DNA of 64,000 bases from Pseudomonas sp. Root562 (GTDB lineage: Bacteria > Pseudomonadota > Gammaproteobacteria > Pseudomonadales > Pseudomonadaceae): contig NZ_LMGK01000020.1 of assembly GCF_001427125.1 (NCBI RefSeq), forward strand, positions 1 to 64,000, read 5' to 3'. Below, piece by piece: positions 16,706-27,075 of the stretch. Each line of letters begins with the position of its first letter. Position 1 is the stretch's first letter. The notes beneath the pieces were generated by a model. The model saw only the letters and a list, made by a program, of their open reading frames with translations, was not told the DNA's origin and ran no database searches. The position numbers and the translations under genes are program-made.

Positions 16706-17250
16706 GACCTCGACAGGTAAAGGGTCATGCGGATCCGACCAGTGAGGTCGGTGTCGGCGATCTTCTTGCGCTGGAACTCCACGTCTTCGATGACCACCGC
16801 CGGCAACTGCCCCAGCAAGGCGTGCAGGAAGCGCCGCAATTGCGGGTAGCTGCCACGCACCGGCAGCAGAATCTGATAGCGCGCCAGGTGGGTTTTCGGA
16901 TCGATGCCCAGCGAGTATTCGCCACGGGCCAGGGTGATGCGTTCCACGGTGGCCAACGCGTAGATCTTGTCGATGGCGACGGTAGCCTGCGGCTGGGAGG
17001 GCAACTTGCTGCGGAAATCATCGAGCTGACGCTGCGGCACCACCGGCGCGGCCACGCTGCCCTCCTCGACCTTGGCCAGATATTCACTGGCTTCCCGGGT
17101 CTGCTGGCTCAGGTGCTGCAGTGACTGCCAGTCCGGCAGCAAACCGGCCAGGCCCCAGGTCAGTGCCACCACCAGCAAGCCAAGTCCCGCCAGGCCCGGC
17201 GCGCCCAGGCTTTGCAGGTATTCGTGGACGATCAATCTAGGGATTTGCAT
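16702..17250 (-). CDS. PilO/GspM-like inner-membrane platform protein
   Basis: 182 residues. One membrane helix (GLAGLGLLVVALTWGLAGLLP) is followed by a coiled-coil stretch (QHLSQQTREASEYLAKVEEG) and a ferredoxin-like periplasmic domain with LPVRGSYPQLRRFLHALLGQLPAVVIEDVEF, which is typical PilO wording. The start overlaps the preceding PilN-like gene by 14 bp. It belongs to a type IV pilus-like PilMNOP platform rather than to the GspL/GspM pair of classical type II secretion. Confidence 0.8.
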   Translation of the reverse strand: MQIPRLIVHEYLQSLGAPGLAGLGLLVVALTWGLAGLLPDWQSLQHLSQQTREASEYLAKVEEGSVAAPVVPQRQLDDFRSKLPSQPQATVAIDKIYALATVERITLARGEYSLGIDPKTHLARYQILLPVRGSYPQLRRFLHALLGQLPAVVIEDVEFQRKKIADTDLTGRIRMTLYLSRS

Positions 17251-17782
17251 CGCCAATCTCCCAGGTAGCCGACAGGTTGAATTGCACCGGGTGCTCCGGC
17301 ACGTTGGCGACGATTTCGTGGCTGAGCAGCGACACATCGGACAGCTCGTCGCTGGCTTCGAGGCGGCGGTGGAAGTCGAGCATCGCGTCCAGGTCCCGCG
17401 CCTCGGCGCTGATCCTGACCTGGCCTTTGCGGGCGTCCGGGGTCAGGGTCAGCAAGGCGATGTTGTCGCGGGGCATCGATTCGAGCGTGGCGAACAGGCG
17501 TTCCCATGGGCGGCGCAATTGCTGCGAAACCTTGCGCATCTCAGCCAGGTTTTGCGCCTGTTCGCGGGTTTCGGCCGGGGTCAGGCTGACCTTGCCGCCG
17601 GTGTCGCCGGTGAGCACACGTTGTGCGGTTTGCAGATGACCCTGCTGTTGCTCGGCCTCCCCGCTCAGGTGTTGCTGAATCAGTATGCAGCTCAGCGCCA
17701 GCACCACGCCCCCGGCCAGCAGGCTCCAGCCCAGAGGGCTCGAACGGCGGCGCGGTTGAAAGTCGAGCATCAGCGGGCGCAT
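17237..17782 (-). CDS. PilN/GspL-like inner-membrane platform protein
   Basis: 181 residues. A short cytoplasmic start (MRPLMLDFQPRRRSSPLGW), one membrane helix (LLAGGVVLALSCILIQQHL), a coiled coil and a periplasmic ferredoxin-like domain (LLTLTPDARKGQVRISAEAR, LDFHRRLEASDELSDVSLL) fit PilN. The cytoplasmic DFQPRR segment is where PilN docks on PilM, encoded just upstream with one base between stop and start. No classical GspL (with its large cytoplasmic domain) exists in the locus; PilM and PilN together replace it. Confidence 0.8.
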   Translation of the reverse strand: MRPLMLDFQPRRRSSPLGWSLLAGGVVLALSCILIQQHLSGEAEQQQGHLQTAQRVLTGDTGGKVSLTPAETREQAQNLAEMRKVSQQLRRPWERLFATLESMPRDNIALLTLTPDARKGQVRISAEARDLDAMLDFHRRLEASDELSDVSLLSHEIVANVPEHPVQFNLSATWEIGDANP

Positions 17783-17783
17783 G

Positions 17784-18567
17784 TCAGGCCACCGCCCGGG
17801 ACATGACGTACAGGCAATCGCGTACGGCAGTCCGGTCCTCTTCAAGGGTGCGCAAGTGCACACCGGGCACGTCGGGATGCGAGTCGATGCGAGCCGGTGC
17901 GTGCAGGTAGACATTCAGTGGCCGTTCGCTGGCGCAGGCCTGCAATTGGCTTTCGCGGCCGATCAGCGCGGTCAGTGCCGCATCGCTGTCGCTGCTGCCC
18001 ACCGAACGCACCGCCGTCCAGCGACCTTCGCGGGCCAGCAGCATCACGCTGCGCACCGGCTCGGCGACGACGAACAGGAAGTCGCCGGCATCGAAGCTCT
18101 TATCGAAGCGGTTGAACGCCGCCATCAGGTATGGCTGTACCGAGCGCAGACGCAGGCCGCGGCCACTGGCCAGCGTCCGCAGGCGCTCCAGCAAGTCTTG
18201 TGGCAGCGCGGTTGCGATGCGGTCGTAGCCGGCCGGTTCCGCCGAGAGTACCAGGCTCCAGGGCTGGCTCGGCGCGCCATAGAGGTCTTCGAAACACAGC
18301 TGGGCAAATCCGCGCAGCTCATCGGGGCTGCTGATCTGCTCGCTCCAGGGCACCAGGCAAAAACGGCTGAAGTGCCCGGAAACCACCACGGCCAACTCCG
18401 CACCGGCACGGGTGTGTTCACCCAGCAGACGGTCGAGGGTTTCCAGGGCCACGGCCCAGGCAAGGAAACCTTCATCGATAAAGCCGACGCTGCCAAGCCA
18501 CAGGGTTTCATTGCCCCGCCGCTGGCCGAGACCGACACCACTGGCGCCGAGCACGGCGACATAACGC

Positions 18568-18587
<20 letters not shown>
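17784..18587 (-). CDS. PilM-like cytoplasmic platform protein
   Basis: 267 residues with no membrane helix, placed between the ATPase and the PilN-like gene as PilM is. The most likely start is the GTG at 18587, which overlaps the end of the ATPase gene by 20 bp; there is no ATG before the conserved SRERYVAVLGASGVGLGQRRG. The sequence is divergent from canonical PilM, and actin-fold ATP-binding motifs are hard to see, so the call leans on gene order and size. Confidence 0.65.
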
Positions 18588-20274
<1,687 letters not shown>

Positions 20275-20358
20275 GGCTTGCTCTCCAACGCCCGGGGCTT
20301 TGAGCCCTGTCGGCGCGGCGAGCATTTTCGGCGGGGGCCGGAACGTCTTGTCGCGCCA

Positions 20359-20892
20359 CTACTCCCCGGTGAGCAATTGTTCGTCGTCTGGCGCTGTGGC
20401 GGCCGAGGAACTTCGTCGGCGATCAGCTAGCACCCAACTACCGTCGTACAACTGCAGCGGGAAACTTTCGGTCCTGCTCTGGCGTCGTTCGACGAATCCT
20501 TCGGAAGCGCTCGTACCTGCTCTGGGTTCTCGCCCCCTGCCTAGAAGATCCAGCACTGCCCGGGCCAATTCCGCCAACGGAAAGGGTTTGAACAGGATGT
20601 GGCTGACTCCCAGTTGCCGGGCCCGTTCGCAAACTTCTGCGGTGGGGTGCCCTGTGATCAGCACAAAATGACACTTCCTGTTATGGCGGACGGCATCGAG
20701 CACCTGAAAGCCTTCCATATCGGGCAAGCGGTAATCGAACACCATCACATCGGGTGCAAAATCGTCAGCTTCAGCGATTCCATGTGCACCGTCGTGAGCA
20801 ATCCGGACGTCCAACGCCTGCGCCTGCAGGTAACCCTGGAGGTTTTCAGCAAGAAGTTGTTCGTCGTCAACAACCAGTACTTTGTTTAACAA
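20359..20892 (-). CDS. stand-alone response regulator at the head of the secretion operon
   Basis: 177 residues. Residues 1-115 are a receiver domain: acidic pair DDE near residue 9, phospho-acceptor Asp in VFDYRLPD (about D53), Thr/Ser in LITGHPT and Lys in LFKPFP. The remaining 60 residues are Arg/Ser-rich with no DNA-binding or enzymatic domain. It therefore probably works by protein contact, for example on the GspE ATPase encoded next. The start is a TTG at 20892 with AAGGAG six bases before it; no ATG fits. No histidine kinase is nearby. A sigma-54 type promoter lies about 70 bp upstream. Confidence 0.85.
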   Translation of the reverse strand: MLNKVLVVDDEQLLAENLQGYLQAQALDVRIAHDGAHGIAEADDFAPDVMVFDYRLPDMEGFQVLDAVRHNRKCHFVLITGHPTAEVCERARQLGVSHILFKPFPLAELARAVLDLLGRGREPRAGTSASEGFVERRQSRTESFPLQLYDGSWVLADRRRSSSAATAPDDEQLLTGE

Positions 20893-20959
20893 GGTGGACT
20901 CCTTGAAACCGCAGGTCCGAATACCGAGCCTGATGGAGTGCGCGCCTTGATAGGTCTAA

Positions 20960-20975
20960 CGCACACTTCATGCCA
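20960..20975 (-). promoter_or_regulatory. candidate sigma-54 promoter of the xcm/csm operon
   Basis: On the minus strand TGGCATG-AAGT-GTGCG. The -24 GG and -12 GC are spaced by the canonical 10 bases, and the -24 box is identical to the one before the multicopper oxidase. The -12 box is GTGC rather than TTGC. The predicted start site near 20948 leaves a leader of about 55 bases before the TTG of the response regulator. Confidence 0.65.
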
Positions 20976-21050
20976 GGCTGAGCGCCGGTAATTTTATGTA
21001 TTCATGTCCTTGAATTTAAAAGCAATGCCTGTTCGTCCACATACCCCACC

Positions 21051-21108
21051 CCCCAAAAGCGGGGAAAAGCGAACGCAGGTGCATTGATGCTTTTCCCCAC
21101 TGTTGGGG
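21051..21108. promoter_or_regulatory. two upstream CCCCA-N5-GGGG palindromes (candidate enhancer sites)
   Basis: CCCCAAAAGCGGGG at 21051-21064 and CCCCACTGTTGGGG at 21095-21108 are 44 bp apart centre to centre, close to four helical turns. They lie about 80-130 bp upstream of the -24 box at 20960-20975, the usual place for enhancer-binding activators of sigma-54. The same 14-bp pattern occurs before the oxidase gene (33072-33085). An overlapping stem GGGGAAAAGC/GCTTTTCCCC also exists but has no T-run, so I do not call it a terminator for the isomerase gene ending at 21114. Confidence 0.6.
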
Positions 21109-21113
21109 AATGC

Positions 21114-22067
21114 TCAATCGTCGTCAATCCGTTCGATTCGATTGCTGGAACGCAGCTGTGCCAGCACCTGCAGACGAGCCTGAACCTGTTTCTGTCGGGC
21201 AAGGTAAGCCCGAACCATGTCAAGTCCTTGCTCTTGTGTGACATCGGCTGCCTCCATTCGGTTCTGTACATAAATCAGATGCCATCCCACCGCCGTTCGC
21301 ACCGGCTCGCTGACGGCGCCCGGCGCCAGGGCAAACGCTGCCGCGTCGAACTCCGGCAGCATGCGACCGCGTGCAAAGTAGCCCAGATCACCGCCATCGC
21401 TGGCCGAAGCGTCTTGCGAACCGGTCCGGGCGACGCTGGCGAAATCTTCACCCTGAGCGATACGCGTACGCATTGCCTCCAAGCGTAGTCTCGCAGATGA
21501 AACAGTGGAAGCATCCGCACCCTGAGGCACTTTGATCAGGATATGCCTGGCCTGCACTTGTTCAGGTCGGTTCATTTCGGCGCGATGCTCGGCAAAAAAC
21601 GCTTGCACCTCCTTCTCGTCCGGTTCGCTGACTTTGGTCAGATCAGCAAACATCTGCTGGGCCGCCAGCTCGCGGCGGGTGTATTCGACGTAGGTCGCCT
21701 CATTGAAACCGGCGTCCTCCAGGCGTCGGGCGAACACCTCGGCACCGCCGAAGGCCTGACGCGTCTGGTCGACCTGATGTTGCACCGCGGCGTCGCTGAT
21801 CACTACGCCGCGCTTGACGGCTTCCTGCCAGAGCAGTTCCTTGTCGATCAAGGCATCCAGGGCGGCCTTGCGCAATTGCTTGTAGGCCTTGGGATTGCGG
21901 ATGCTGCCCAGCGCACGGCCCTGATCTTCCAGGTATTCGGCGAAATAACGCTCCAGGCGCAACTGGGAAATTTCCTCGCCATTGACCCGTGCCACGGCCG
22001 GACCATTGCTGCAAAACGCAGCGGGAACCCATAACGTCAACAGGACCAACAAAGTCTTGAGTTTCAT
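21114..22067 (-). CDS. periplasmic SurA/parvulin-type peptidyl-prolyl isomerase
   Basis: 317 residues with a signal peptide ending near AAFCS. A SurA-like helical chaperone region (about 25-160, VARVNGEEISQLRLERYF) is followed by a parvulin domain (172-270) with ARHILIKV, GGDLGYFARGRMLPEFDAAAF and GWHLIYVQ. It is the last gene of the oxidase operon. A dedicated foldase fits the need to fold or hold a protein of nearly 2000 residues in the periplasm before export. The link to the oxidase is inferred from operon position. Confidence 0.88.
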   Translation of the reverse strand: MKLKTLLVLLTLWVPAAFCSNGPAVARVNGEEISQLRLERYFAEYLEDQGRALGSIRNPKAYKQLRKAALDALIDKELLWQEAVKRGVVISDAAVQHQVDQTRQAFGGAEVFARRLEDAGFNEATYVEYTRRELAAQQMFADLTKVSEPDEKEVQAFFAEHRAEMNRPEQVQARHILIKVPQGADASTVSSARLRLEAMRTRIAQGEDFASVARTGSQDASASDGGDLGYFARGRMLPEFDAAAFALAPGAVSEPVRTAVGWHLIYVQNRMEAADVTQEQGLDMVRAYLARQKQVQARLQVLAQLRSSNRIERIDDD

Positions 22068-22080
22068 GTTCGGCCTCCGG

Positions 22081-23631
22081 TCAGGGCATGGCGGCTATGG
22101 GTTTGTACGGTGCAACCAGATAAAAGCGCTGGTCGGGCAGATCCACGGTGACGATATGGGCGCCGCTCAGGCCCAGGCGGCGACCCGGTCCAAAGCTGAT
22201 CAGCGGGGTCAGGCCGGTATCGAAGTCATGCAAGCCTTCCAGGGCGCTGACCAGTTTCTCGCGGCTGGCATCGCGCCCGGCCTGCTTCATGCCTTCGCTG
22301 AGCAACAGCATCGAGCTGAAGGCGCCGACTTGCATGACCGCGTGTTCACCGCCGAGCTTCTGCCGTTCGCGCAACTGGGTCAGAGCCAAACGGCCGGCAA
22401 TCGTCCAGTCGCTGGGCACGAATGGATAGGCCAGGAATACCCGCCGGGAAAAACCGCTGGGCACTTGCAACAAGTCACCCGCGACCTGGTTCGACGCGGC
22501 GAACAGGTAAGGCACCTGCCCCGCTGTTTGCAGGCGCTCGGCCAGCCGACTGAAACCGCCGCTGCTGCCCAGGTAAAACACCGAACGTGAGCCCAGGGGC
22601 AACTCGTCCTGGGCCGATTCGTAGGGTTGCAGGCGCACTTTCTGCCAGGCGTTGTCTTGCAGGTATTGCGCGAGTTTTTCCGCTGCCAGACGCTGACCGG
22701 GTTCGTCCGGATAGGCGATCAGCGTCGGGCCTTGCAGCACCCGCAAACTGGCGGCGGCATAGTTGGCCAGGGCGATCATCTGTTCACGCAGCCCCGGAAG
22801 AGGCTCGAAGATCTGCCGGCTGATCTGGGCCGAGCCTTGCAAAGACAGGGGTCCTATCAGCGGCACACCGGCCTGTTCCAGGCGCGGCACCAGCTCACTG
22901 TCCAGCGCTGGCACCAGCGGTGCAATCAGGGCGAAGACCTGTTCCTGCTCGATCAATTGGTCCAGCGCCTGCTCGGCACTGGCACGGTCCGGTCCTGGAT
23001 CGAGAATGGTCAGGCGTAACTGTCGGCCGTGGATCCCGCCGGCTTCGTTGATCCGCGCGACACTGCCGCGCAGCACCGCCGCCACTGTGGCACCCTCCTC
23101 GCTCAAGGCTCCGGTGCTGGGCAGCAAGGTGCCAAGATGCAGACTGTCCGGGCTCAGTCCCGGATCACGATCATCGGCCAGGCGCTTGAGGTACGCCGTG
23201 AGGTTGCGTTGGTCATTCATCGACAGCACGAACCGCGGCATCGCCGGGTCCAGCCGATTATTGCCCGGGTCTCGCCCTTCCTGGATCGCCCGGGTCAATG
23301 TCCCTTCGGTATACGCCGGGTAAGCGCGGCCGTTGATCTGCTGCTGGCCATAAGTACTGGTCAGCCGCGACCAGCTGAGGTCCGGCGGCCGTACTCCGCC
23401 TTCAGGTCGCCCCAGTCCATCGCTGCCGTGGCAATTGGCGCACGGCAGGCTGCTGGCCGGCAACAACACGCCGGAAGCGCCGACCCTGGCCATGATCGGC
23501 TCACCGCTCGCCGACACACCCTCGCGGTACAAGCGCTTGCCCGCACTTTCACTCGGGGTCAGCGGCAACGCGTGGGCGGCGCAACTGAGGCCACTGAGGA
23601 TGAACAGGCCGAGGATGAGGGCGTTTTTCAT
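22081..23631 (-). CDS. cytochrome c fused to a branched-chain-type periplasmic binding domain
   Basis: 516 residues, an unusual fusion. The signal peptide ends near AAHA. Residues about 25-155 form a class I cytochrome c with one heme site C64-ANC-H68 and a downstream Met candidate (PAMPRF or VLSMND). From about 163 to the end it is a type I periplasmic binding fold (LGTLLPSTGALSEEGATVAA, INEAGGIHGRQLRLTILDPG, VPLIGPLSLQGS) like ABC ligand binders of the LivJ type. It is encoded between SCO proteins and the isomerase in the oxidase operon. It could pass electrons from the oxidase or sense a ligand; both are guesses. Confidence 0.85.
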   Translation of the reverse strand: MKNALILGLFILSGLSCAAHALPLTPSESAGKRLYREGVSASGEPIMARVGASGVLLPASSLPCANCHGSDGLGRPEGGVRPPDLSWSRLTSTYGQQQINGRAYPAYTEGTLTRAIQEGRDPGNNRLDPAMPRFVLSMNDQRNLTAYLKRLADDRDPGLSPDSLHLGTLLPSTGALSEEGATVAAVLRGSVARINEAGGIHGRQLRLTILDPGPDRASAEQALDQLIEQEQVFALIAPLVPALDSELVPRLEQAGVPLIGPLSLQGSAQISRQIFEPLPGLREQMIALANYAAASLRVLQGPTLIAYPDEPGQRLAAEKLAQYLQDNAWQKVRLQPYESAQDELPLGSRSVFYLGSSGGFSRLAERLQTAGQVPYLFAASNQVAGDLLQVPSGFSRRVFLAYPFVPSDWTIAGRLALTQLRERQKLGGEHAVMQVGAFSSMLLLSEGMKQAGRDASREKLVSALEGLHDFDTGLTPLISFGPGRRLGLSGAHIVTVDLPDQRFYLVAPYKPIAAMP

Positions 23632-23640
23632 GGCGCAGGC

Positions 23641-24267
23641 TCAACGGCCAGCCACGGGCATTGTCAGCAACTGCAAACGCTGGGCAATGGCGGCGGCCGG
23701 GGCATCAGGACGGATTTTACTCCAGCGTTTGTTGGCCACATCGCCGACGATCAATTGGGTGGAGTGCTGCTCGGGGCTCGGTATGACCTGGCCGATGCGT
23801 CCCAGAACGAGGTCCATTTGCGCTTTGTCGCCGGTAAGAAAAAGCCAGTGGGGCCCATCGACGCCCTGCTTCAAGGTGTAAGCCTTGAGTACCGCCGGTG
23901 TATCGCGCAGCGGATCACTGGTAAGGGAGATGAAGGTAATGCCGTCCGCCTTGTCGCCCAGCACTTCGCGTACTTCCTTGAGCTTTTGGGTGATCAACGG
24001 GCAGGCATCGTTGCAACTGGTGAAAATCACGTTGAGCAGCACCACGCGGTTTTGCAGGGCGTCGCTGTAAAACCGCAGTGTGTTGCCGTTCTGGTCCTGC
24101 AACGGCGTGTCGGTGAACCAGGTTTTTGCGTCCCTCGTGCCACTCGCCGGCGGCGCCGCGGCTGTCGCGCTTGCCGGTTCCGGTTGCTCATGCCCCTCAT
24201 GGGAAAACGCCGGGATACTGCTCATGCAAAAGCAGGCGGTCAGGACCATCAAGACGAACGCTCTCAT
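23641..24267 (-). CDS. SCO1/SenC-family copper chaperone (first copy)
   Basis: 208 residues, periplasmic, with a signal peptide and a short His-containing stretch (SHEGHEQPEP). The thioredoxin-like domain has the copper site TSCNDACP (C85, C89) and the distal His in PEQHSTQLIVGD. SCO proteins deliver copper to oxidases or reduce their cysteines. Together with the second SCO gene, which overlaps it by four bases, it probably loads copper into the giant multicopper oxidase of the same operon. Confidence 0.92.
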   Translation of the reverse strand: MRAFVLMVLTACFCMSSIPAFSHEGHEQPEPASATAAAPPASGTRDAKTWFTDTPLQDQNGNTLRFYSDALQNRVVLLNVIFTSCNDACPLITQKLKEVREVLGDKADGITFISLTSDPLRDTPAVLKAYTLKQGVDGPHWLFLTGDKAQMDLVLGRIGQVIPSPEQHSTQLIVGDVANKRWSKIRPDAPAAAIAQRLQLLTMPVAGR

Positions 24268-24920
24268 GGCTGGTGCTCCATGGCGATGGCGGTATGTTTG
24301 GCATGAGCGTTGCGCTCGCCGCTGAGTTTCTCGACTTCACGGCTCAACACTGCCGGATCGGTGAAGCCGTAATAGCGGGTCCAGTGGCGACTGTTGCCGT
24401 CACCCACAAGGATCAAGGGTTGGTGATTCTTGAAGTCGCCGCTGAACGAGCCCAGGCCCTTGAGCGTGTCGTTGACTGATTGCGGTGAGCCGGTCAGCCA
24501 ACTCCAGCCGGGGCCCTTCTGGAACGTACGGGCGTAGTCGTTCAGGCGTTTGGCATCGTCGCGTTGCGGGTCGATGCTGATCGATACCAGTTGCACCTCG
24601 GTGCCGACCCGCGCCCCGAGCTGTTTCTGCACCTTGCCCATGATCGAGGACACCACCGGGCAAACTGTGGTGCAGCTGGTGTAGATGAAACTCATGACCA
24701 CGATCTTGTTGTCGACCAGGTCTTTTTCCAGGCGCACGGTCTTGCCGTTCTGGTCCACCAGCGCCACGTCGGCGAACTTGACCTGGGCGCGTTCCGAGCT
24801 GGCGCTTTTGGCCGCCATGTCGTGACCGGCGTGTTCATCGGCCGAGTGCGCCAGGGCCTGACCAATACCGACGGCCATCAGGCAGAGTGTCAGCAATCCA
24901 TGTTGAGCTAATCGGTTCAT
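24264..24920 (-). CDS. SCO1/SenC-family copper chaperone (second copy)
   Basis: 218 residues with a signal peptide ending near ALAHS, then a His-rich linker (SADEHAGHDM). The thioredoxin-like domain has TSCTTVCP (C83, C87) and a distal His in KNHQPLILVGD. It is upstream of and overlaps the other SCO gene (ATGA), and follows the beta-propeller gene by 12 bp. The two paralogues differ in linkers and in the residues of the CxxxC loop, so they may act on different copper sites or as donor and reductant. Confidence 0.92.
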   Translation of the reverse strand: MNRLAQHGLLTLCLMAVGIGQALAHSADEHAGHDMAAKSASSERAQVKFADVALVDQNGKTVRLEKDLVDNKIVVMSFIYTSCTTVCPVVSSIMGKVQKQLGARVGTEVQLVSISIDPQRDDAKRLNDYARTFQKGPGWSWLTGSPQSVNDTLKGLGSFSGDFKNHQPLILVGDGNSRHWTRYYGFTDPAVLSREVEKLSGERNAHAKHTAIAMEHQP

Positions 24921-24932
24921 GTCGATGTCCTC

Positions 24933-26885
24933 TCAATGAGCTTCGCCGGGGATCACCCGAACACTGGCAAATGTCTGGTCGCCGAAATTCGCCCCCAGCG
25001 ACGCTGCACGCACGTGCAGGTACCACGCACCGTTGTGGTCGAGAGTCACCGGGGCTTCATAAACCCCGTTGCCGACATCCAGTGCCGCGACCGTCTCGGG
25101 CCGGGACGAAGGCGCCAGGAAATAGCGCACCTGCACGTCCTTTACCCCACTGCGAACTGCCTTCTGCTTGCCTTCGACGATGCGAAAACGCACAACGTAG
25201 GGGCTACCCAGTGCGGCAGTGGTTTTGTCGAGCAGGAACTCCACCTTCGCGGCGCCCATTGATTGAGTGAGCGCCGGGTTGACCTGCACGACGGTGTTGA
25301 AGCAATGGATGATGTTCGGCTGATTGAGCAGGAACGCCACGTCGAAGCGCCCTGCCGCTGGCAACTGGATCCGCGCGCTGTACAGCCCCGGCTCGACCTC
25401 GCGCAGGCTGCGGTCAATGACCATCGCCGCCCGCGCCACTTGCCCGCGGTTGGGGTAGCCGGACATCGGTGCGTTCATGCCTTCGGCGTAGAAGTACGTG
25501 GTGTTGTCGGTCGGGTTGACCACAAACACCGCGTTGTCGTCCCGCGACACCGCCAGGCTCGCCGCCAGTGGCAGGTCACCGGCCAGCCGTGGCGGCTGCG
25601 GTCCGGCTTCGAAACCCTGCGTGATCGGTTTGCGGCCTTCGCCCAGGGAGGCCAGGTTGATCATCGTCACCTTCGGCGAAGCCAGTCCGCGGACATAGGC
25701 GTAGGCCTTGGTGAACACCACTTGATAGGGCTCGGCGGATACATCCATTTCATGGATCAGCGCGTCGTTGGCCGCATCGATCACCGAGGCCTGGTTCTCC
25801 AGGGTGTTGAGCACGATGCCGAAACGGCCATCCGCGCTGAAACCCATAGGACCGAGCCCCTGCTTCAGCTTGATCACCCGGCGCACCGACTGGCTGCTGG
25901 CATCGACCACGGTCACCGTGCCGTCCTTGCCATCGGCGACATAGGCTGCGCCGGACAGCGGCGAATACACCACCGACAACGGGTGCGAGCCGGTCTTGAG
26001 CTGTTTGATGATGCTCAGGCTGGCGATGTCGATAATGCTGACGGTGCCGTCGTCGCGGTTGGTGACGAACGCAAAGCGACTGTCCTTGCTGAAGGCGATT
26101 TCATGATGGCCGCCACCGGTGGGCAAATGCTTGAGGGTCTTGAGGCTGAGGGTATCGATCACCGTGACCCCGGATTGCTCCGCATCCTTGGCATTGTTGC
26201 CGACCCACAGCAGGCGCTCGTCCGGTTGCAGGGCCACGCGCACCGGGTTGCTGCCGGCCGCGACTGAGTCGACCACTTTGAATCGTTCGCTGTCGATCAC
26301 TGCGACTTCACTGGCGGCCGGCATCGAGACAAACACCCGCTTGTTGTCCCGCGGGGTGACCCAGTCCATCGGCGGTTGCTTGATATCAATGCGGGCCATG
26401 GTACTGGTGATGCCGCCCACCGACACCGACGGATCGACCACCGAAACGCTGGCGTCGCGGTTCATCACCAAGAGGAAGTAGCTGTTGAGGTCGAGCAGTG
26501 GTCGCGCGCCGATGTTCGACTTGAGGAACACACCGACCCGGGCCTTGCAGCTCTGATCGCGGCCCTGGGCCTTGTCGGCGGCCACGGCTTCCGGGTCCAG
26601 CCAGGCACCGGGGGCGACGCCCGAAAGCGGTCGGCCGGAAGCCTTGTCGGTCACGCGAAATTGCACGTCGGCGAACTCACCCTCACGCAATACGCCATCA
26701 TCGGCCAGCGGCCGTACCTGCAAGGCCACCGAGACGCCGTCTCGCTCAAGCGTCTGGCCGGTCCAGGTATCGGGCAGCGCCACTTCGCTGAGCAGGGTCG
26801 GTGGCGTCGTGCGCGATACCCCGAACCAGATCAATGCCCCTGCGACAGCGAGCGCACAACTGGCCAACATGATGGTCCTGCTCAT
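24933..26885 (-). CDS. periplasmic YVTN/cytochrome d1-like beta-propeller protein
   Basis: 650 residues with an N-terminal hydrophobic anchor or signal. An Ig-like segment (about 50-100, LREGEFADVQFRVTDKASGR) is followed by a seven-bladed propeller of YVTN repeats (about 165-470: RVFVSMPAASEVAVIDSERF, RFAFVTNRDDGTVSIIDIAS, AAYVADGKDGTVTVVDASS) and a C-terminal beta-sandwich (about 500-645). I see no CxxCH heme motif. Such propellers carry heme d1 or act as scaffolds. It is directly downstream of the oxidase gene in the same direction, so a role as oxidase partner is likely but unproven. Confidence 0.82.
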   Translation of the reverse strand: MSRTIMLASCALAVAGALIWFGVSRTTPPTLLSEVALPDTWTGQTLERDGVSVALQVRPLADDGVLREGEFADVQFRVTDKASGRPLSGVAPGAWLDPEAVAADKAQGRDQSCKARVGVFLKSNIGARPLLDLNSYFLLVMNRDASVSVVDPSVSVGGITSTMARIDIKQPPMDWVTPRDNKRVFVSMPAASEVAVIDSERFKVVDSVAAGSNPVRVALQPDERLLWVGNNAKDAEQSGVTVIDTLSLKTLKHLPTGGGHHEIAFSKDSRFAFVTNRDDGTVSIIDIASLSIIKQLKTGSHPLSVVYSPLSGAAYVADGKDGTVTVVDASSQSVRRVIKLKQGLGPMGFSADGRFGIVLNTLENQASVIDAANDALIHEMDVSAEPYQVVFTKAYAYVRGLASPKVTMINLASLGEGRKPITQGFEAGPQPPRLAGDLPLAASLAVSRDDNAVFVVNPTDNTTYFYAEGMNAPMSGYPNRGQVARAAMVIDRSLREVEPGLYSARIQLPAAGRFDVAFLLNQPNIIHCFNTVVQVNPALTQSMGAAKVEFLLDKTTAALGSPYVVRFRIVEGKQKAVRSGVKDVQVRYFLAPSSRPETVAALDVGNGVYEAPVTLDHNGAWYLHVRAASLGANFGDQTFASVRVIPGEAH

Positions 26886-26932
26886 GACAAACTCCCCTTC
26901 AGATCCTTGTCAGCCTATCCAGCCTACCTACC

Positions 26933-27049
26933 CTTGTGGCGAGGGAGCTTGCTCCCGCCGGGCTGCGCAGCGGCCCCAAAACGTTTGCAGTCAATGCAGA
27001 TTTTGTGAGTGCTTTGCACTCAAGCGGGAGCAAGCTCCCTCGCCACAGG
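26933..27049. repeat. REP pair between the oxidase gene and its downstream genes
   Basis: TTGTGGCGAGGGAGCTTGCT (about 26933-26958) and its inverted copy (27024-27049). This GTGGCGAGGGAGC type is another common Pseudomonas REP family. Placed inside an operon, it can make the oxidase message more stable than, or partly uncoupled from, the downstream genes. The 190-bp gap 26886-27075 holds nothing else. Confidence 0.88.
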
Positions 27050-27075
27050 TTGTCATTTCTTGCTCCCTCTCTCGC

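Noticed and set aside
21061..21098. Terminator for the isomerase gene
   Set aside because: The stem has no T-run, and the CCCCA-N5-GGGG sites before a sigma-54 promoter explain it better.
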